From: Polynucleobacter sp. MG-27-Goln-C1
GTDB taxonomy: Bacteria; Pseudomonadota; Gammaproteobacteria; Burkholderiales; Burkholderiaceae
Assembly (NCBI RefSeq): GCF_018881905.1
Contig: NZ_JACVPM010000004.1
Span: 1-64,000, forward strand
Reading direction: 5' to 3'
DNA: 64,000 nucleotides
Part shown: piece after piece, positions 1-8,743 of the stretch
Layout: each line of letters begins with the position of its first letter
Position numbering within the stretch: the first letter of the stretch is position 1
The notes under the pieces: generated by a model
The model's input: only the letters and a program-made list of their open reading frames with translations
The model's database searches: none
Told to the model about the DNA's origin: nothing
Position numbers and translations under genes: made by a program

Positions 1-39
1 TTTTAAATCTGCTGTGTCTACCGATTTCACCACTCGGGC
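1..39 (-). tRNA. tRNA-Leu (anticodon TAA), 5' part only
   Basis: Read on the minus strand from position 39, the sequence begins GCCCGAGTGGTGAAATCGGT and continues through a D-arm into an anticodon loop TTTAAAA. The anticodon TAA lies at positions 5-3. This closely matches the 5' half of bacterial tRNA-Leu(UAA). The gene is cut by the left edge of the window at the anticodon loop, so the variable arm, T arm and acceptor end are not visible. Confidence 0.9.
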
Positions 40-172
40 TCGCACGAGCAATAAAGCCGTACTAAATAAATCAAGACAAGCAAAATTTTAGCATGTGGGG
101 CCACTTGGAGACTGGAAGCCTGTTTTCATCTCGCTTGGGCTCACGTTATGGCAAACCCACTAAACTATTCCC

Positions 173-2638
173 ATGAAAATTCCTACGCCGAGCTCAGGTC
201 TTAAAACCCTATTTAAAGCCATCTTTTGGCTTGGTTCTGCGACTTTGGTATTGATCATTGCAGCCGGAGTCTTCTACTTAGTCTCAGCCCAAACCAATCC
301 TTCTGGCAAGCGGATTATCAAATCCCTGGGGGATTCGGTTGCCATCACCTTTGATGAGAGTGACATTCCTCATATTCAGGCAAAGAGCTCTTCTGATGCG
401 CTATTTGCTTTGGGCTATTTGCATGCTAGCGAGCGTTCCTGGCAAATGGAAATTAATCGTCGCCTATCTAGCGGTCGACTCTCTGAAATTCTTGGTAAAG
501 AAACTGTAGCCATTGATCGCTTTATTCGCACCTTAGGCATTAAGCATGCTGCTGAAAAGCAGTTTGATCGCTACCCTATCGCTACCAAACGATTGCTGCA
601 ATCCTATGCGGATGGAGTGAATGCTGGCAATGCTCACTTAGGTTGGGCCTTACCAGTGGAATATTTTTTAACCGGCTCCAAACCAGGTCATTGGTCGCCT
701 ACGGATAGCGTGGCATGGATGTTAATGATGGCGCTGGATCTTGGAGGTAACTGGCATAAAGAATTGCAACGTCTCGAACTCTCGCAGTTTTTAACAACGA
801 AGGAAGTATGGGAAGTCATGCCGGCATACACGCCTGGCGAACCAGTGAGTAATGTTGACTTTGCCAAAATGTATCGGGATATCAATGTCTTTAATCCAAA
901 TCCACTCGCTCGAGATCAAAAGTCGAAGAAGTTGCCTGCAACTGAGTTGGCCATCAATGAAGTGCCAGGCGGCAAAGACGGTATTGGATCCAATAATTGG
1001 GCGCTCAGCGGGAAACTGACAAGCTCTGGCAAGCCCTTGTTGGCCAACGACCCACATCTTGGCTTATCAGCGCCTGCGATTTGGTATATGGCTCACTTGG
1101 AAGCTCCGGGCATCAACGTCATTGGAGCAACTCTTCCCGGCATTCCGGCGGTAGTTCTAGGTAGAACCGATAAATTTGCTTGGAGCTTTACGAATACCGG
1201 TCCTGACGTACAAGATTTATATATTGAACAGCTTGACCCTAAAAATCCTGGTGTCTATCGCGGACCAGATGGTCCGCTTGCCTTCAAAGTACGTCAAGAA
1301 ATCATTGATATCAAAGGTGAACCTCCCCTGCGCTTCTTAGTCAAAGAGACTCGGCATGGTCCAGTGATCTCCGAATCCTACGCACGAGCAAAACGCGCAA
1401 TTGATACTGATCGCTTTGTCTTAGCATTGCGCTGGACTGCATTGGATGTTGAGAATCAATCCGTTGCTGGTTTGCTCGATATGAATCACGCCAAAGATTT
1501 GGATACATTCAAGCAAGCACTACGCAAAAACTATGCGCCAATGCAAAACGTCGTGATGGCAGACGTAGATGGAAATATTTCGTTTCAGGCGGCCGGTGTT
1601 GCTCCTAAGCGCACCTTACATCAAGGGCTCTATGGGGTAGCACCAGCACTCGGCTGGGAGAAGCAATATGACTGGACTAGCTATGTTCCTTTTGATCAAC
1701 TACCCAATAGCACCAACCCCGATGCAAACTGGATTGCCACAGCAAACCAAAAAATATTGGCCAATAATGATCCAAACCCATTGACTGGTGATTGGGATCT
1801 ACCAACCCGCTACGACCGTATTGTGGATCTCATTAAAGGCAAGTCAGTACACGATCTTGCCTCCATGAAATCCATGCAGGCTGACACCCTCTCCTTGGGT
1901 GCCACACCATTACTAGAACTATTTAAGTCCGCCCAGTCAAAACATCCTCTCGCGCAGCAAGCTATCGAGCTCAGCAGAAACTTTGATGGCGATATGAAAA
2001 TCGACAGCACTGGCGCTCTCATATTTAATGCCTGGGCCGACCAGCTATCACGCAAACTTTTTGCGCGTTTAGGGTATTTGTTCACAGAAAATTATGGTGC
2101 ACGTAACTTTAGACAGTCTTTGATATTGCAATTACAAAATCCTAATAGTCCTTGGTGCAACGACCCCCTAACCGAACAAAACGAGAGTTGTGCTGAAGCC
2201 TCAAATGCGGCATTTGATAAGGCACTAGAGCAACTGAGCGCGCAGTTTGGTAATAATCCTAAAAATTGGGTTTGGGGTAATGCCCATATTGCCGTCTCTG
2301 AACATCGTCCTTTAAGCAAGGTTCCATTCCTTGGAAGCCTCTTCAATTTGACGCAGCCTTTTCCTGGGGATAGCTTTAGCATCAACGTGGGGCGCCTCGA
2401 ACTCCTCAGAGCCGACAATCCTTTTGAAACTAAACAGGCCCCCAGTCTGCGGACGCTCTATGACCTCTCTGATTTAGAGCAATCCCTCTTTATTTACCAA
2501 ACTGGACAATCTGGCTGGGTACAGAATAAGCTTTACCGAAACATGAGCGCACTCTGGGCTCGCAATGAATACCTCCCCTTGCAAATGAAACCCCAAAAGA
2601 TTGGCCGGCAACTGGATCTGAATATTAAGGAAAAATAA
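173..2638 (+). CDS. Penicillin acylase family N-terminal nucleophile hydrolase
   Basis: An 821-residue member of the penicillin amidase family (PF01804). These enzymes cleave amide bonds in acylated small molecules such as beta-lactams or acyl-homoserine lactones. They mature by self-cleavage before an N-terminal Ser. One membrane or signal segment spans about residues 12-38, so the catalytic part is periplasmic, either anchored or released. The family nucleophile motif IGSNNWALSG is at 271-280, giving Ser273 as the predicted processing site and catalytic residue. The downstream NDPHL motif at 292-296 is also typical. The alpha-chain region, spacer and beta chain are all present, so the length is normal for the family. 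No upstream ribosome-binding site is strong. The substrate cannot be read from the sequence; quorum-signal or cell-wall amide turnover are possibilities only. Confidence 0.88.
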   Translation: MKIPTPSSGLKTLFKAIFWLGSATLVLIIAAGVFYLVSAQTNPSGKRIIKSLGDSVAITFDESDIPHIQAKSSSDALFALGYLHASERSWQMEINRRLSSGRLSEILGKETVAIDRFIRTLGIKHAAEKQFDRYPIATKRLLQSYADGVNAGNAHLGWALPVEYFLTGSKPGHWSPTDSVAWMLMMALDLGGNWHKELQRLELSQFLTTKEVWEVMPAYTPGEPVSNVDFAKMYRDINVFNPNPLARDQKSKKLPATELAINEVPGGKDGIGSNNWALSGKLTSSGKPLLANDPHLGLSAPAIWYMAHLEAPGINVIGATLPGIPAVVLGRTDKFAWSFTNTGPDVQDLYIEQLDPKNPGVYRGPDGPLAFKVRQEIIDIKGEPPLRFLVKETRHGPVISESYARAKRAIDTDRFVLALRWTALDVENQSVAGLLDMNHAKDLDTFKQALRKNYAPMQNVVMADVDGNISFQAAGVAPKRTLHQGLYGVAPALGWEKQYDWTSYVPFDQLPNSTNPDANWIATANQKILANNDPNPLTGDWDLPTRYDRIVDLIKGKSVHDLASMKSMQADTLSLGATPLLELFKSAQSKHPLAQQAIELSRNFDGDMKIDSTGALIFNAWADQLSRKLFARLGYLFTENYGARNFRQSLILQLQNPNSPWCNDPLTEQNESCAEASNAAFDKALEQLSAQFGNNPKNWVWGNAHIAVSEHRPLSKVPFLGSLFNLTQPFPGDSFSINVGRLELLRADNPFETKQAPSLRTLYDLSDLEQSLFIYQTGQSGWVQNKLYRNMSALWARNEYLPLQMKPQKIGRQLDLNIKEK

Positions 2639-2709
2639 GCTGGGGAGTTTAGAATGGTGGGTACAGACCCTGATTGGGTTTAACCCATTTAATGACAACG
2701 TTACCGATT

Positions 2710-3117
2710 ATGAAAAAAATACACGCACTCACCATCCTTACTGCCCTTACCTTATTACCCCTCTCCAGTAGCTTTGCTGCCTGGAAAGAATTGGGATCCA
2801 ATGAAGTCATGGTGGTTTATGTAGATCTGGATACGATTAGCGACTTAGGTGAAAAAGCACAAATTATGTCAATGCTAGATTTCAAAAAACCTGGCGTGAA
2901 TCCAAAGACTAAACAGCCTGTTAGCTCAATCATTGGCATTAATGAATATAACTGTCCGGCCATTAGCTATCGCCCAATCGAGTACAAAGAGTTTGCAGGT
3001 AAAAAAGGTACTGGCAAATTAGTTTCGGATAATAAAACTCCCAATAGTGAATTTGAGCCCGTTGTAAATGAATCTTGGGCGGCTGGAGTATTTAACGTTG
3101 TCTGCCAGCGCAAATAA
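2710..3117 (+). CDS. Small exported protein, surface-adhesin E-like
   Basis: About 135 residues when started at the ATG at 2710, which gives a clean signal peptide (MKKIHALTILTALTLLPLSS, cleavage after SSFA) and a mature start AWKELG. In-frame upstream starts at 2674 (TTG) and 2692 (ATG) would add residues in front of the signal peptide and are less likely. The mature part, with WKELGSNEVMVVYVDLDTI and a C-terminal paired-cysteine arrangement (YNCPA ... NVVCQRK), resembles the surface-adhesin protein E family (PF16747) of short secreted proteins in Betaproteobacteria. The function in this group is unknown. A terminator-like hairpin follows about 25 bases after the stop. Confidence 0.6.
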   Translation: MKKIHALTILTALTLLPLSSSFAAWKELGSNEVMVVYVDLDTISDLGEKAQIMSMLDFKKPGVNPKTKQPVSSIIGINEYNCPAISYRPIEYKEFAGKKGTGKLVSDNKTPNSEFEPVVNESWAAGVFNVVCQRK

Positions 3118-3127
3118 TCAGCGCCTT

Positions 3128-3529
3128 TTGACTAGTCAGCTCAGCAGACCAAGCCTATCGGACTGGTCTGCTTTTTGCTTTTATTGGGGGGTTATTTTTG
3201 GAGGCATCTTTCTCTGCCTCAATTTAACCGGATGCGCAGCACCCTTAATGGCCTTGGGAAGTTCTGCTACTAGCGTGGCTAGCTCAGCTGGAACTGCCGC
3301 CGTATCCGTAGCGGTAGCCAACCCTTCAACAGCGGCTAGCACGATCTCCACGGTAACTACCGGAAAATCTCCTCTTGAACACGCAGCTTCGGCAGCAACT
3401 AAGCAAGATTGCAATTTCTTGAATGCCTTAGGACCAAAGCCTATTTGCTCGGATATTCCCGTTCCCACAATCAAAGATATGAGCGAGCCATATCCAGGGC
3501 TAGCGGATAGCATCCCCGCTTCTAAATAA
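3128..3529 (+). CDS. Alanine/serine/threonine-rich lipoprotein of unknown function
   Basis: The frame is open from 3068 and encodes a hydrophobic stretch (GVIFGGIFLCLNLTGC) ending in a good lipobox, LTGC, followed by a low-complexity Ala/Ser/Thr/Val segment. The C-terminal part contains DCNFLNALGPKPICSDIP, a short motif with two cysteines. The protein should be a small lipoprotein in the outer or inner membrane. The start is uncertain: ATG 3068 would overlap the previous gene by 50 bases, TTG 3128 gives a 36-residue signal region, and no start codon in frame lies closer to the hydrophobic segment. None has a clear ribosome-binding site. A terminator hairpin lies inside the proposed 5' end. 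I do not recognise the family. Confidence 0.5.
   Translation: MTSQLSRPSLSDWSAFCFYWGVIFGGIFLCLNLTGCAAPLMALGSSATSVASSAGTAAVSVAVANPSTAASTISTVTTGKSPLEHAASAATKQDCNFLNALGPKPICSDIPVPTIKDMSEPYPGLADSIPASK
3143..3182 (+). terminator. Rho-independent terminator-like hairpin
   Basis: Perfect 9-bp stem AGCAGACCA (3143-3151) with TGGTCTGCT (3164-3172), a 12-base loop, then TTTTT and a further T-rich stretch. It sits just after the stop at 3117 and probably ends transcription of the adhesin-E-like gene, although it overlaps the open frame of the next lipoprotein. Confidence 0.65.
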
Positions 3530-3577
3530 GCAGTCTAAAATTACCTTTGTTAAGCAATCCTTTTTCCTATTGAAACC

Positions 3578-4432
3578 ATGACTACAGAAAATTACTACCT
3601 CACGCTAACCTGCCCTAATCGACCAGGCATTGTTGCTGCCGTTTCAACCTATATCTTTGAATTGGGTGGCGACATTGAAGAAGCTCAGCAATTCGATGAC
3701 AAAGCTTCTAAACGCTTCTTCATGCGTGTGAGCTTTAGCTGCAGTGCCGATAGTAAAACTCTGAGAGCGGGCTTTGTAGAAATCGCTAAACGCTTTGACC
3801 TCACTTGGGATTTACGTGCTGTAAAAGATTTAAAACGTGTATTGATCATGGCCTCCAAGCTGGATCATTGCCTCGTAGATTTACTGTATCGCTGGCGCAT
3901 CGGTGAATTGCCAATGATTATTTGTGGAATCGTTTCTAATCATCCGCGTGAGGTTTACTCCATCATTGATTTTGCAGATATCCCGTTCTATCACCTGCCA
4001 GTCACAGCAGAGACCAAGCCAGCACAAGAAGCAAAGCTCTTGGAAATTGTTGCTGATTCAAAAGTAGATATGGTGATCTTGGCACGCTACATGCAGATTC
4101 TTTCAGATGATTTATCTACCAAGTTATCCGGGCGCTGCATTAATGTGCACCACTCATTCTTACCAAGCTTTAAAGGTGCCAAGCCTTACCATCAAGCCCA
4201 TGCCCGTGGCATTAAATTGATTGGTGCAACAGCACACTTTGTTACTAGCGATTTGGACGAGGGTCCAATCATTGAGCAAGACGTCACGCGCGTTACCCAT
4301 GGTGACACTCCTGAAGACTTGGTTCGTAAAGGCCGAGATTTAGAGCGTACCGTGCTGTCACGCGCCCTTCGCTATTACTTGCATGACCGTGTTTTGATTA
4401 ACGGCGCTACTTCTGTAGTCTTCTCAGACTAA
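3578..4432 (+). CDS. purU: Formyltetrahydrofolate deformylase
   Basis: PurU hydrolyses 10-formyltetrahydrofolate to formate and tetrahydrofolate in the cytoplasm. It balances the one-carbon pool and can supply formate for PurT-type purine synthesis. The 284 residues match the family length. An ACT domain occupies roughly residues 6-85 ([15 protein letters not shown]) and the formyltransferase fold follows from about 88. The catalytic Asn-His-Asp set is visible as N189 and H191 in [11 protein letters not shown] and D227 in [12 protein letters not shown]. The ATG start at 3578 begins immediately with the ACT strand. The gene stands alone and converges with the sox operon, with only 8 bases between the two stops. 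Confidence 0.96.
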   Translation: MTTENYYLTLTCPNRPGIVAAVSTYIFELGGDIEEAQQFDDKASKRFFMRVSFSCSADSKTLRAGFVEIAKRFDLTWDLRAVKDLKRVLIMASKLDHCLVDLLYRWRIGELPMIICGIVSNHPREVYSIIDFADIPFYHLPVTAETKPAQEAKLLEIVADSKVDMVILARYMQILSDDLSTKLSGRCINVHHSFLPSFKGAKPYHQAHARGIKLIGATAHFVTSDLDEGPIIEQDVTRVTHGDTPEDLVRKGRDLERTVLSRALRYYLHDRVLINGATSVVFSD

Positions 4433-4440
4433 GCTGTACC

Positions 4441-5226
4441 TTAAGGGCGGACCCCTGGGGTTTCCAGGGGCATTCCTCTTGCCCTCCACATCAGGAACAA
4501 CTCTAGCTGAGCCATCTCTTGCGAGCCGTATTCAAACTGCTTGGCACGCACCCCACTCATACAGTTACGCAGGCGTCTCTGCAAAGATCCCATAGTCTGC
4601 CATTCGATGCGATAAATTGGGTAAGCATTTGGATGCCCCTGAGGAATGAGACTTCCCCCCAACTTTAATCCAGCACGATCTTGGTGACATTGGGCGCAAG
4701 ATAAGTTCAGCTGACCCACTCTTTCATTAAAGAACAGACGACCTTGCTGTAAGTCTTTTTTATTCTGAGGCGTTTCTTTAATGGCAATCGGCAAACCTTT
4801 AGATTGGGTTGCTACAAATGTCGTTAATGCCAGGAGCTCCTTGCTCTCATAAGCGAGTGCAGAGGCCCCCTGCTTTGATGTACGGCATTGATTGATTTGC
4901 CCCTCTAAGGTCTGTAACTTTCCTTTTTGCACCTTGGGGAACTGCACTGCCACTCCAGCCATCTTCTGACCGCTATCGCCGTGGCAAGATGCGCAAGAAA
5001 CATTTTGTTTGCCAGCTTTTTCTTTCCAGAGGCTATGACCATCCATCACCCAAAACATGGCAGGGTTGAGATTGGGATCATCTTGCATTGCTTGATTCTC
5101 TGGAGTCATCAGCTGATAGCTAGATTGCTGAGCATCCTTCGGGGGTTCAAGCGCTAGGCTGGAATCGACTCCAATCAGGATTGCCAATACCGGCAATAAG
5201 CGACAGCAGAAAATCAAAAGACTCAC
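4441..5226 (-). CDS. soxA: Sulfur-oxidation cytochrome c SoxA (dihaem type)
   Basis: SoxA pairs with SoxX to make the periplasmic c-type cytochrome complex that oxidatively couples thiosulfate to the carrier cysteine of SoxY. The 261-residue protein has a signal peptide (about 1-25), two CxxCH haem sites (CASCH at 78-82 and CAQCH at 177-181), and the SoxA active-site cysteine C222 in RNCMSGVRAKQ. The C-terminal LFLMWRARGMPLETPGVRP is also standard SoxA. Translation starts at a GTG (5226-5224) that overlaps the soxZ stop as GTGA, indicating translational coupling. It is the last gene of the operon. soxB, which often follows, is absent and purU lies there in the opposite direction. Confidence 0.95.
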   Translation of the reverse strand: MSLLIFCCRLLPVLAILIGVDSSLALEPPKDAQQSSYQLMTPENQAMQDDPNLNPAMFWVMDGHSLWKEKAGKQNVSCASCHGDSGQKMAGVAVQFPKVQKGKLQTLEGQINQCRTSKQGASALAYESKELLALTTFVATQSKGLPIAIKETPQNKKDLQQGRLFFNERVGQLNLSCAQCHQDRAGLKLGGSLIPQGHPNAYPIYRIEWQTMGSLQRRLRNCMSGVRAKQFEYGSQEMAQLELFLMWRARGMPLETPGVRP

Positions 5227-5552
5227 GAGACGGTAATTTGCGCTTGATTTACCGCTTCATAACCATCATCCCCCACCCATTTGAACTCGAGCGTTCCTGA
5301 GGCCACTGCCACGGTTGTAAAGATGATCAGAGGGTTGGCACCAATGCCAGGATAAAAATCCGCCCTGAACACTTCCTCACCGTTGTACTGGCAAGTAAAA
5401 AAGCGAATGATGTCGCGGGGTATCCGCTTGCCATCCTCGGAATAGCGATAGCCCGTTTCCATATCGTGCTGCGCAATTGCCCGAATCTCAATAATAGAAT
5501 CTTTTTTTGCTTGAGTTGGCATGGTGATGCCGGTGCGGGAGGTCTTGCTCAT
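5223..5552 (-). CDS. soxZ: Sulfur-oxidation carrier subunit SoxZ
   Basis: SoxZ forms the SoxYZ heterodimer that carries sulfur intermediates in the periplasm. Family signatures IEIRAIAQHDMETGYR, IPRDIIRFFTCQYNGEEVF and the C-terminal SGTLEFKWVGDDG are all present. The ATG at 5552 is preferred over the upstream in-frame ATG at 5567. It overlaps the soxY stop as ATGA, and a GGAG sequence inside the last soxY codons sits 5 bases before it. The result is a 109-residue protein, the usual SoxZ size. It has no signal peptide, as expected if it is exported together with Tat-targeted SoxY. Confidence 0.94.
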   Translation of the reverse strand: MSKTSRTGITMPTQAKKDSIIEIRAIAQHDMETGYRYSEDGKRIPRDIIRFFTCQYNGEEVFRADFYPGIGANPLIIFTTVAVASGTLEFKWVGDDGYEAVNQAQITVS

Positions 5553-6019
5553 ACCAACTCCGTACATGCAGAAAGGGTTACCAAGGTATCAGCATAGCCT
5601 TGCCAAAAACTGCCATCACTCATTTGGGCAACTGCCCATACCCTTTGCGAGTCAGCTAATCTCACACGAGTAGTTAACTCAGCGCGACCAGATCGGGGCG
5701 TGAAATACGCAGTAAAAATATTGGGCAGTGGATTACCTTCTGCAATCACATGCACTGCTTTCACATAATCATTTGCCGTCATCGGGCTCTCTATAGACAG
5801 CTTAAGCACCACTAAGTTGCCACTTTCCACCAAAGGTGGAATTACCAACTTCACTCGACCATCTCGAATGGAGTTTGAGCCAACAATTTTTGCAATTGCT
5901 TCCATTGCTTCTGGCTTTTTAGCCATAGTCAAACTCGGAGCTATCCAACTTGAAATACCTAAAAGACCAAGTACAGATAAGTACGTACGTCGACTTAGCT
6001 TTAATTCCGTCATATTCAT
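5549..6019 (-). CDS. soxY: Thiosulfate carrier protein SoxY with atypical C-terminus
   Basis: SoxY carries sulfur covalently on a cysteine at the end of a flexible C-terminal arm. The 156-residue protein has a twin-arginine signal (SRRTYLSVLG near residues 9-18), then the SoxY fold with IVGSNSIRDGRVKLVIPPLV and FTAYFTPRSGRAELTTRVRL. The canonical arm ends GGCGG; here it ends LSACTELV, keeping a cysteine at residue 152 but with four residues after it and no glycines around it. The DNA for this tail also holds the GGAG that serves soxZ, and the reading frame is uninterrupted. soxX lies 18 bases upstream in the same operon. Confidence 0.9.
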   Translation of the reverse strand: MNMTELKLSRRTYLSVLGLLGISSWIAPSLTMAKKPEAMEAIAKIVGSNSIRDGRVKLVIPPLVESGNLVVLKLSIESPMTANDYVKAVHVIAEGNPLPNIFTAYFTPRSGRAELTTRVRLADSQRVWAVAQMSDGSFWQGYADTLVTLSACTELV

Positions 6020-6037
6020 TTCGTCATCTTTGCTGAG

Positions 6038-6487
6038 TTATTGAAGGGGTTTAGATTGAAGGCTAACTAGGAAGGCGACAACATCCTCAATCTCTTGACC
6101 AGTGAGAATGGTTTGATCGACAAACTTAGGAGCCACCCGATTTAATCCAGTAGTACGGTAGTACGCAGGCATGATGCTCGTTGGATTAAAGCGACCCGGG
6201 TCCACTAAGCGCGCCCGTAATTGAGCTGGGGTGGAATGGCCCACGCTGGCACTCAAATCTGGCGCTAGATTGCCCTGAAAGCGCTCCTCCGGAAATGGCC
6301 CGCTGTGACACAACAAACATAAGCCCACTTGACGACTAACCACGATGGCACGCCCCCTAGGAACATCACCCGGAGAAGAAGTAAGGGGATTCACAATCGA
6401 ATCCCCCACCCAGGTTTGCGAGAATGCTGAGGAAGGCAGGAAAAGAGTTAATGTCCCTAGCAATACTGCTGCTAGCGTTCGCCTCAT
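6038..6487 (-). CDS. soxX: Sulfur-oxidation cytochrome c SoxX
   Basis: Monohaem cytochrome c subunit of the periplasmic SoxXA complex. The 149 residues include a signal peptide (to about SAFSQ), one haem site CLLCH at 57-61, and the SoxX signatures GNLAPDLSASVG, RLVDPGRFNPTSIMPAYYR (haem-ligand Met in IMPAYY) and GLNRVAPKF, ending in a typical EDVVAFLVSL helix. It starts 15 bases after the stop of the molybdenum hydroxylase subunit and so looks co-transcribed with it. Order in the operon: hydroxylase small subunit, large subunit, soxX, soxY, soxZ, soxA. Confidence 0.95.
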   Translation of the reverse strand: MRRTLAAVLLGTLTLFLPSSAFSQTWVGDSIVNPLTSSPGDVPRGRAIVVSRQVGLCLLCHSGPFPEERFQGNLAPDLSASVGHSTPAQLRARLVDPGRFNPTSIMPAYYRTTGLNRVAPKFVDQTILTGQEIEDVVAFLVSLQSKPLQ

Positions 6488-6502
6488 TCCTGCTTGCCTC
6501 GC

Positions 6503-8734
6503 TTAAACCAACTTGATGCCACTATTTTTCAATGGAACAGTGCGCAAGCGCTTACCTGTCGCACGGTAGATCGCATTCAGAACAGCTGGTGCTGCAACCG
6601 CAATCGTTGGCTCACCAACGCCACCCCAGTCCTTACCGCCACCTTGGATGATGATGGTTTCTACCTTAGGCATCTGAGACAAGCGAATAGAGTTGAAGGT
6701 ATCAAAGTTCTTCTGCACGACTGCGCCCTTCTCAATCGTAATTTCTTCTTCAAAGAGAGCGGACAAGCCGTATACAAATGAACCTGAAACTTGACGAGCA
6801 ACCTGTGCAGGGTTAACAACATAACCTGGATCCGTTGCAGCCACAATGCGATGAATTTTTACCTCATTGCCATTGGTTACGGAGAGCTCGCAAGCAGCGG
6901 CAACATAACTACCGAATGAACGCATCTGCGCAAGGCCGCGGAACACACCAGGTTTGGCAGGCTTAGTCCAACCAATACCATCAGCTACCGCATTCAGAAC
7001 GGCAACAGCACGAGGATATTTCTCCATATGCTTGCGACGGAACTCTACTGCGTCCATGCCGGCTGCTTCAGCCATTTCATCCATAAACGTTTCCATGAAA
7101 ACGGCGTTTTGGTTGACGTTAACACCGCGCCAGAAACCTGGTGGCACATGTGTATTACGCATTGCATGATCAATCATCAGATTGGGGAAGCTGTAGGTAA
7201 TGCCATGCTCACCTGTCGGATCTAAGCCCTGGAACACCAAAGGATCTTTACCTTTATTGGCAGCAACTACTGCTGGTCGCACAGCCGCCAAAATAGATTG
7301 GCCCGACAAACGCATATTGAGACCAGTGATGTTTTTCTTATCATCTAAGGACGCAGTCATTTTGCACATCATGATTGGGTGATAGCGGCCCTGCGTCATA
7401 TCTTCTGCACGAGTCCAAATCAATTTGATTGGAGTGCCTGGCATTTGCTTAGCAATGTTGACTGCTTGGGTTGTGTAATCCTGGAAAGCACCACGACGAC
7501 CAAATCCACCGCCAAGATTTACCTTGTAAGCATTACATTTTTCTGCAGGCAAACCAGAGGCTGCAATCACAGCCGCAAGCGTAGCTTCACCATCCTGCGT
7601 AGGAACCCATGCCTCACAAGAATCTGGAGTCCACTTTGCAGTTGCAGTTTGTGGCTCTAGAGTTGCATGATTCAAAAATGGATAGAAATAAGTTGCTTCA
7701 ATGGTTTTGGAGGCTTTAGACATCGCTTCACTAGCATCGCCATTGGAGTTGCCCACAAATGCATCATTTGCAGTAAGACCTTCTTCCAACATCTTCTTAA
7801 TGGAAGCGCTAGATACATCGCCATTAGCACCGTTATCCCAAATAATATTGACTGCATCCATGCCCATCTTGGCCTGCCAAAAGGTTTCTGCAACTACAGC
7901 TACTGCAGAGTCACCCACTTGAACAACCTTCTTCACACCCTTCATGCCAGAGGCTTTAAGGGCATCATAGCTCTTGACCTTGCCACCAAATACAGGGCTC
8001 TCCTGAATAGTTGCAACTAACATGCCAGGCAACTTCAGGTCAATGGCGTAGATCTGCTTACCAGTGACCTTATCGGCAACACCATCAATACGGTTCACTG
8101 ACTTACCAATCAAAGTCCACTCTTTAGGATCCTTCAATGGAACTTCTTTTGGTACTTCTAACTGAGAAGCGGCAACAGATACTTTTCCGAAAGTTGTTTT
8201 ACGACCAGATGGTGTGTGTGTAATCACGCTATCTTTAGCAACACACTCTGATGCAGGAACATTCCATTGATTTGCTGCAGCTTGAACCAGCATGATGCGA
8301 GCAGCTGCGCCACCCTTACGAACATACTGTTCAGAAGTACGAATACCGCGACTGCCGCCAGTAGAGTAACTACCCCAGGCCTGCTTACGCTTCAGACTAT
8401 CAGCTGGTGATGGATATTCATAGGAGACTTTTTTCCAGTCGCATTGCAATTCTTCTGCAACCATCTGGGCTAAGCCAGTAATAGTTCCTTGGCCCATCTC
8501 AGAGCGCACGATGCGCACAACGATATCGTCATTTGGCTTCACAACCACCCAAACACCGATCTCTGGTGTCGCTAGAGGCGCCATCGATGTTGTGCCAGTT
8601 CCCATTGCAGCGTTTGCTGCAGAGATGAACGATAGATCAAAGCCAATTGCCAATCCAGTTGCAATAGCACTAGATCCAACAATAAAGTGGCGACGAGAGT
8701 TGTTTGTAGTTTCTGTATTAATAGTTTTAGTCAT
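6503..8734 (-). CDS. Xanthine-oxidase family molybdopterin-binding subunit, Tat-exported (IorB-like)
   Basis: A 743-residue molybdenum-cofactor subunit of the isoquinoline 1-oxidoreductase / periplasmic aldehyde dehydrogenase group. These enzymes hydroxylate N-heterocycles or oxidise aldehydes with water as oxygen donor. A twin-arginine signal (NNSRRHFIVGSSAIATG, RR at 14-15) indicates folding with cofactor before export. Diagnostic motifs are VNLGGGFGRRGAFQDY in the middle and WGGVGEPTIAVAAPAVLNAI near the end, where the Glu is the catalytic base of this superfamily. A clear AAGGGG ribosome-binding site precedes the ATG. It is encoded 9 bases after its 2Fe-2S partner, with no FAD subunit nearby. 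The electron acceptor is probably a periplasmic cytochrome; the adjacent SoxX/SoxA cytochromes are candidates by position only. The substrate is unknown. Confidence 0.93.
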   Translation of the reverse strand: MTKTINTETTNNSRRHFIVGSSAIATGLAIGFDLSFISAANAAMGTGTTSMAPLATPEIGVWVVVKPNDDIVVRIVRSEMGQGTITGLAQMVAEELQCDWKKVSYEYPSPADSLKRKQAWGSYSTGGSRGIRTSEQYVRKGGAAARIMLVQAAANQWNVPASECVAKDSVITHTPSGRKTTFGKVSVAASQLEVPKEVPLKDPKEWTLIGKSVNRIDGVADKVTGKQIYAIDLKLPGMLVATIQESPVFGGKVKSYDALKASGMKGVKKVVQVGDSAVAVVAETFWQAKMGMDAVNIIWDNGANGDVSSASIKKMLEEGLTANDAFVGNSNGDASEAMSKASKTIEATYFYPFLNHATLEPQTATAKWTPDSCEAWVPTQDGEATLAAVIAASGLPAEKCNAYKVNLGGGFGRRGAFQDYTTQAVNIAKQMPGTPIKLIWTRAEDMTQGRYHPIMMCKMTASLDDKKNITGLNMRLSGQSILAAVRPAVVAANKGKDPLVFQGLDPTGEHGITYSFPNLMIDHAMRNTHVPPGFWRGVNVNQNAVFMETFMDEMAEAAGMDAVEFRRKHMEKYPRAVAVLNAVADGIGWTKPAKPGVFRGLAQMRSFGSYVAAACELSVTNGNEVKIHRIVAATDPGYVVNPAQVARQVSGSFVYGLSALFEEEITIEKGAVVQKNFDTFNSIRLSQMPKVETIIIQGGGKDWGGVGEPTIAVAAPAVLNAIYRATGKRLRTVPLKNSGIKLV

Positions 8735-8743
8735 GATTGCCCC

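Noticed and set aside
3181-3513. Antisense open frame of 110 codons opposite the lipoprotein
   Set aside because: It mirrors the low-complexity Ala/Ser codons of the plus strand, has no family features and lacks the lipobox-bearing logic of the plus frame.
4449-4480. Strong GC-rich inverted repeat (CCCCTGG and CCAGGGG) at the purU-soxA junction
   Set aside because: It lies inside the last codons of soxA and has no T-run on either side; it is best explained by coding sequence.
5549-5600. Possible frameshift at the end of soxY
   Set aside because: The frame runs directly into an ATGA overlap with soxZ and no single-base change in the other frames restores GGCGG, so the ending looks genuine.
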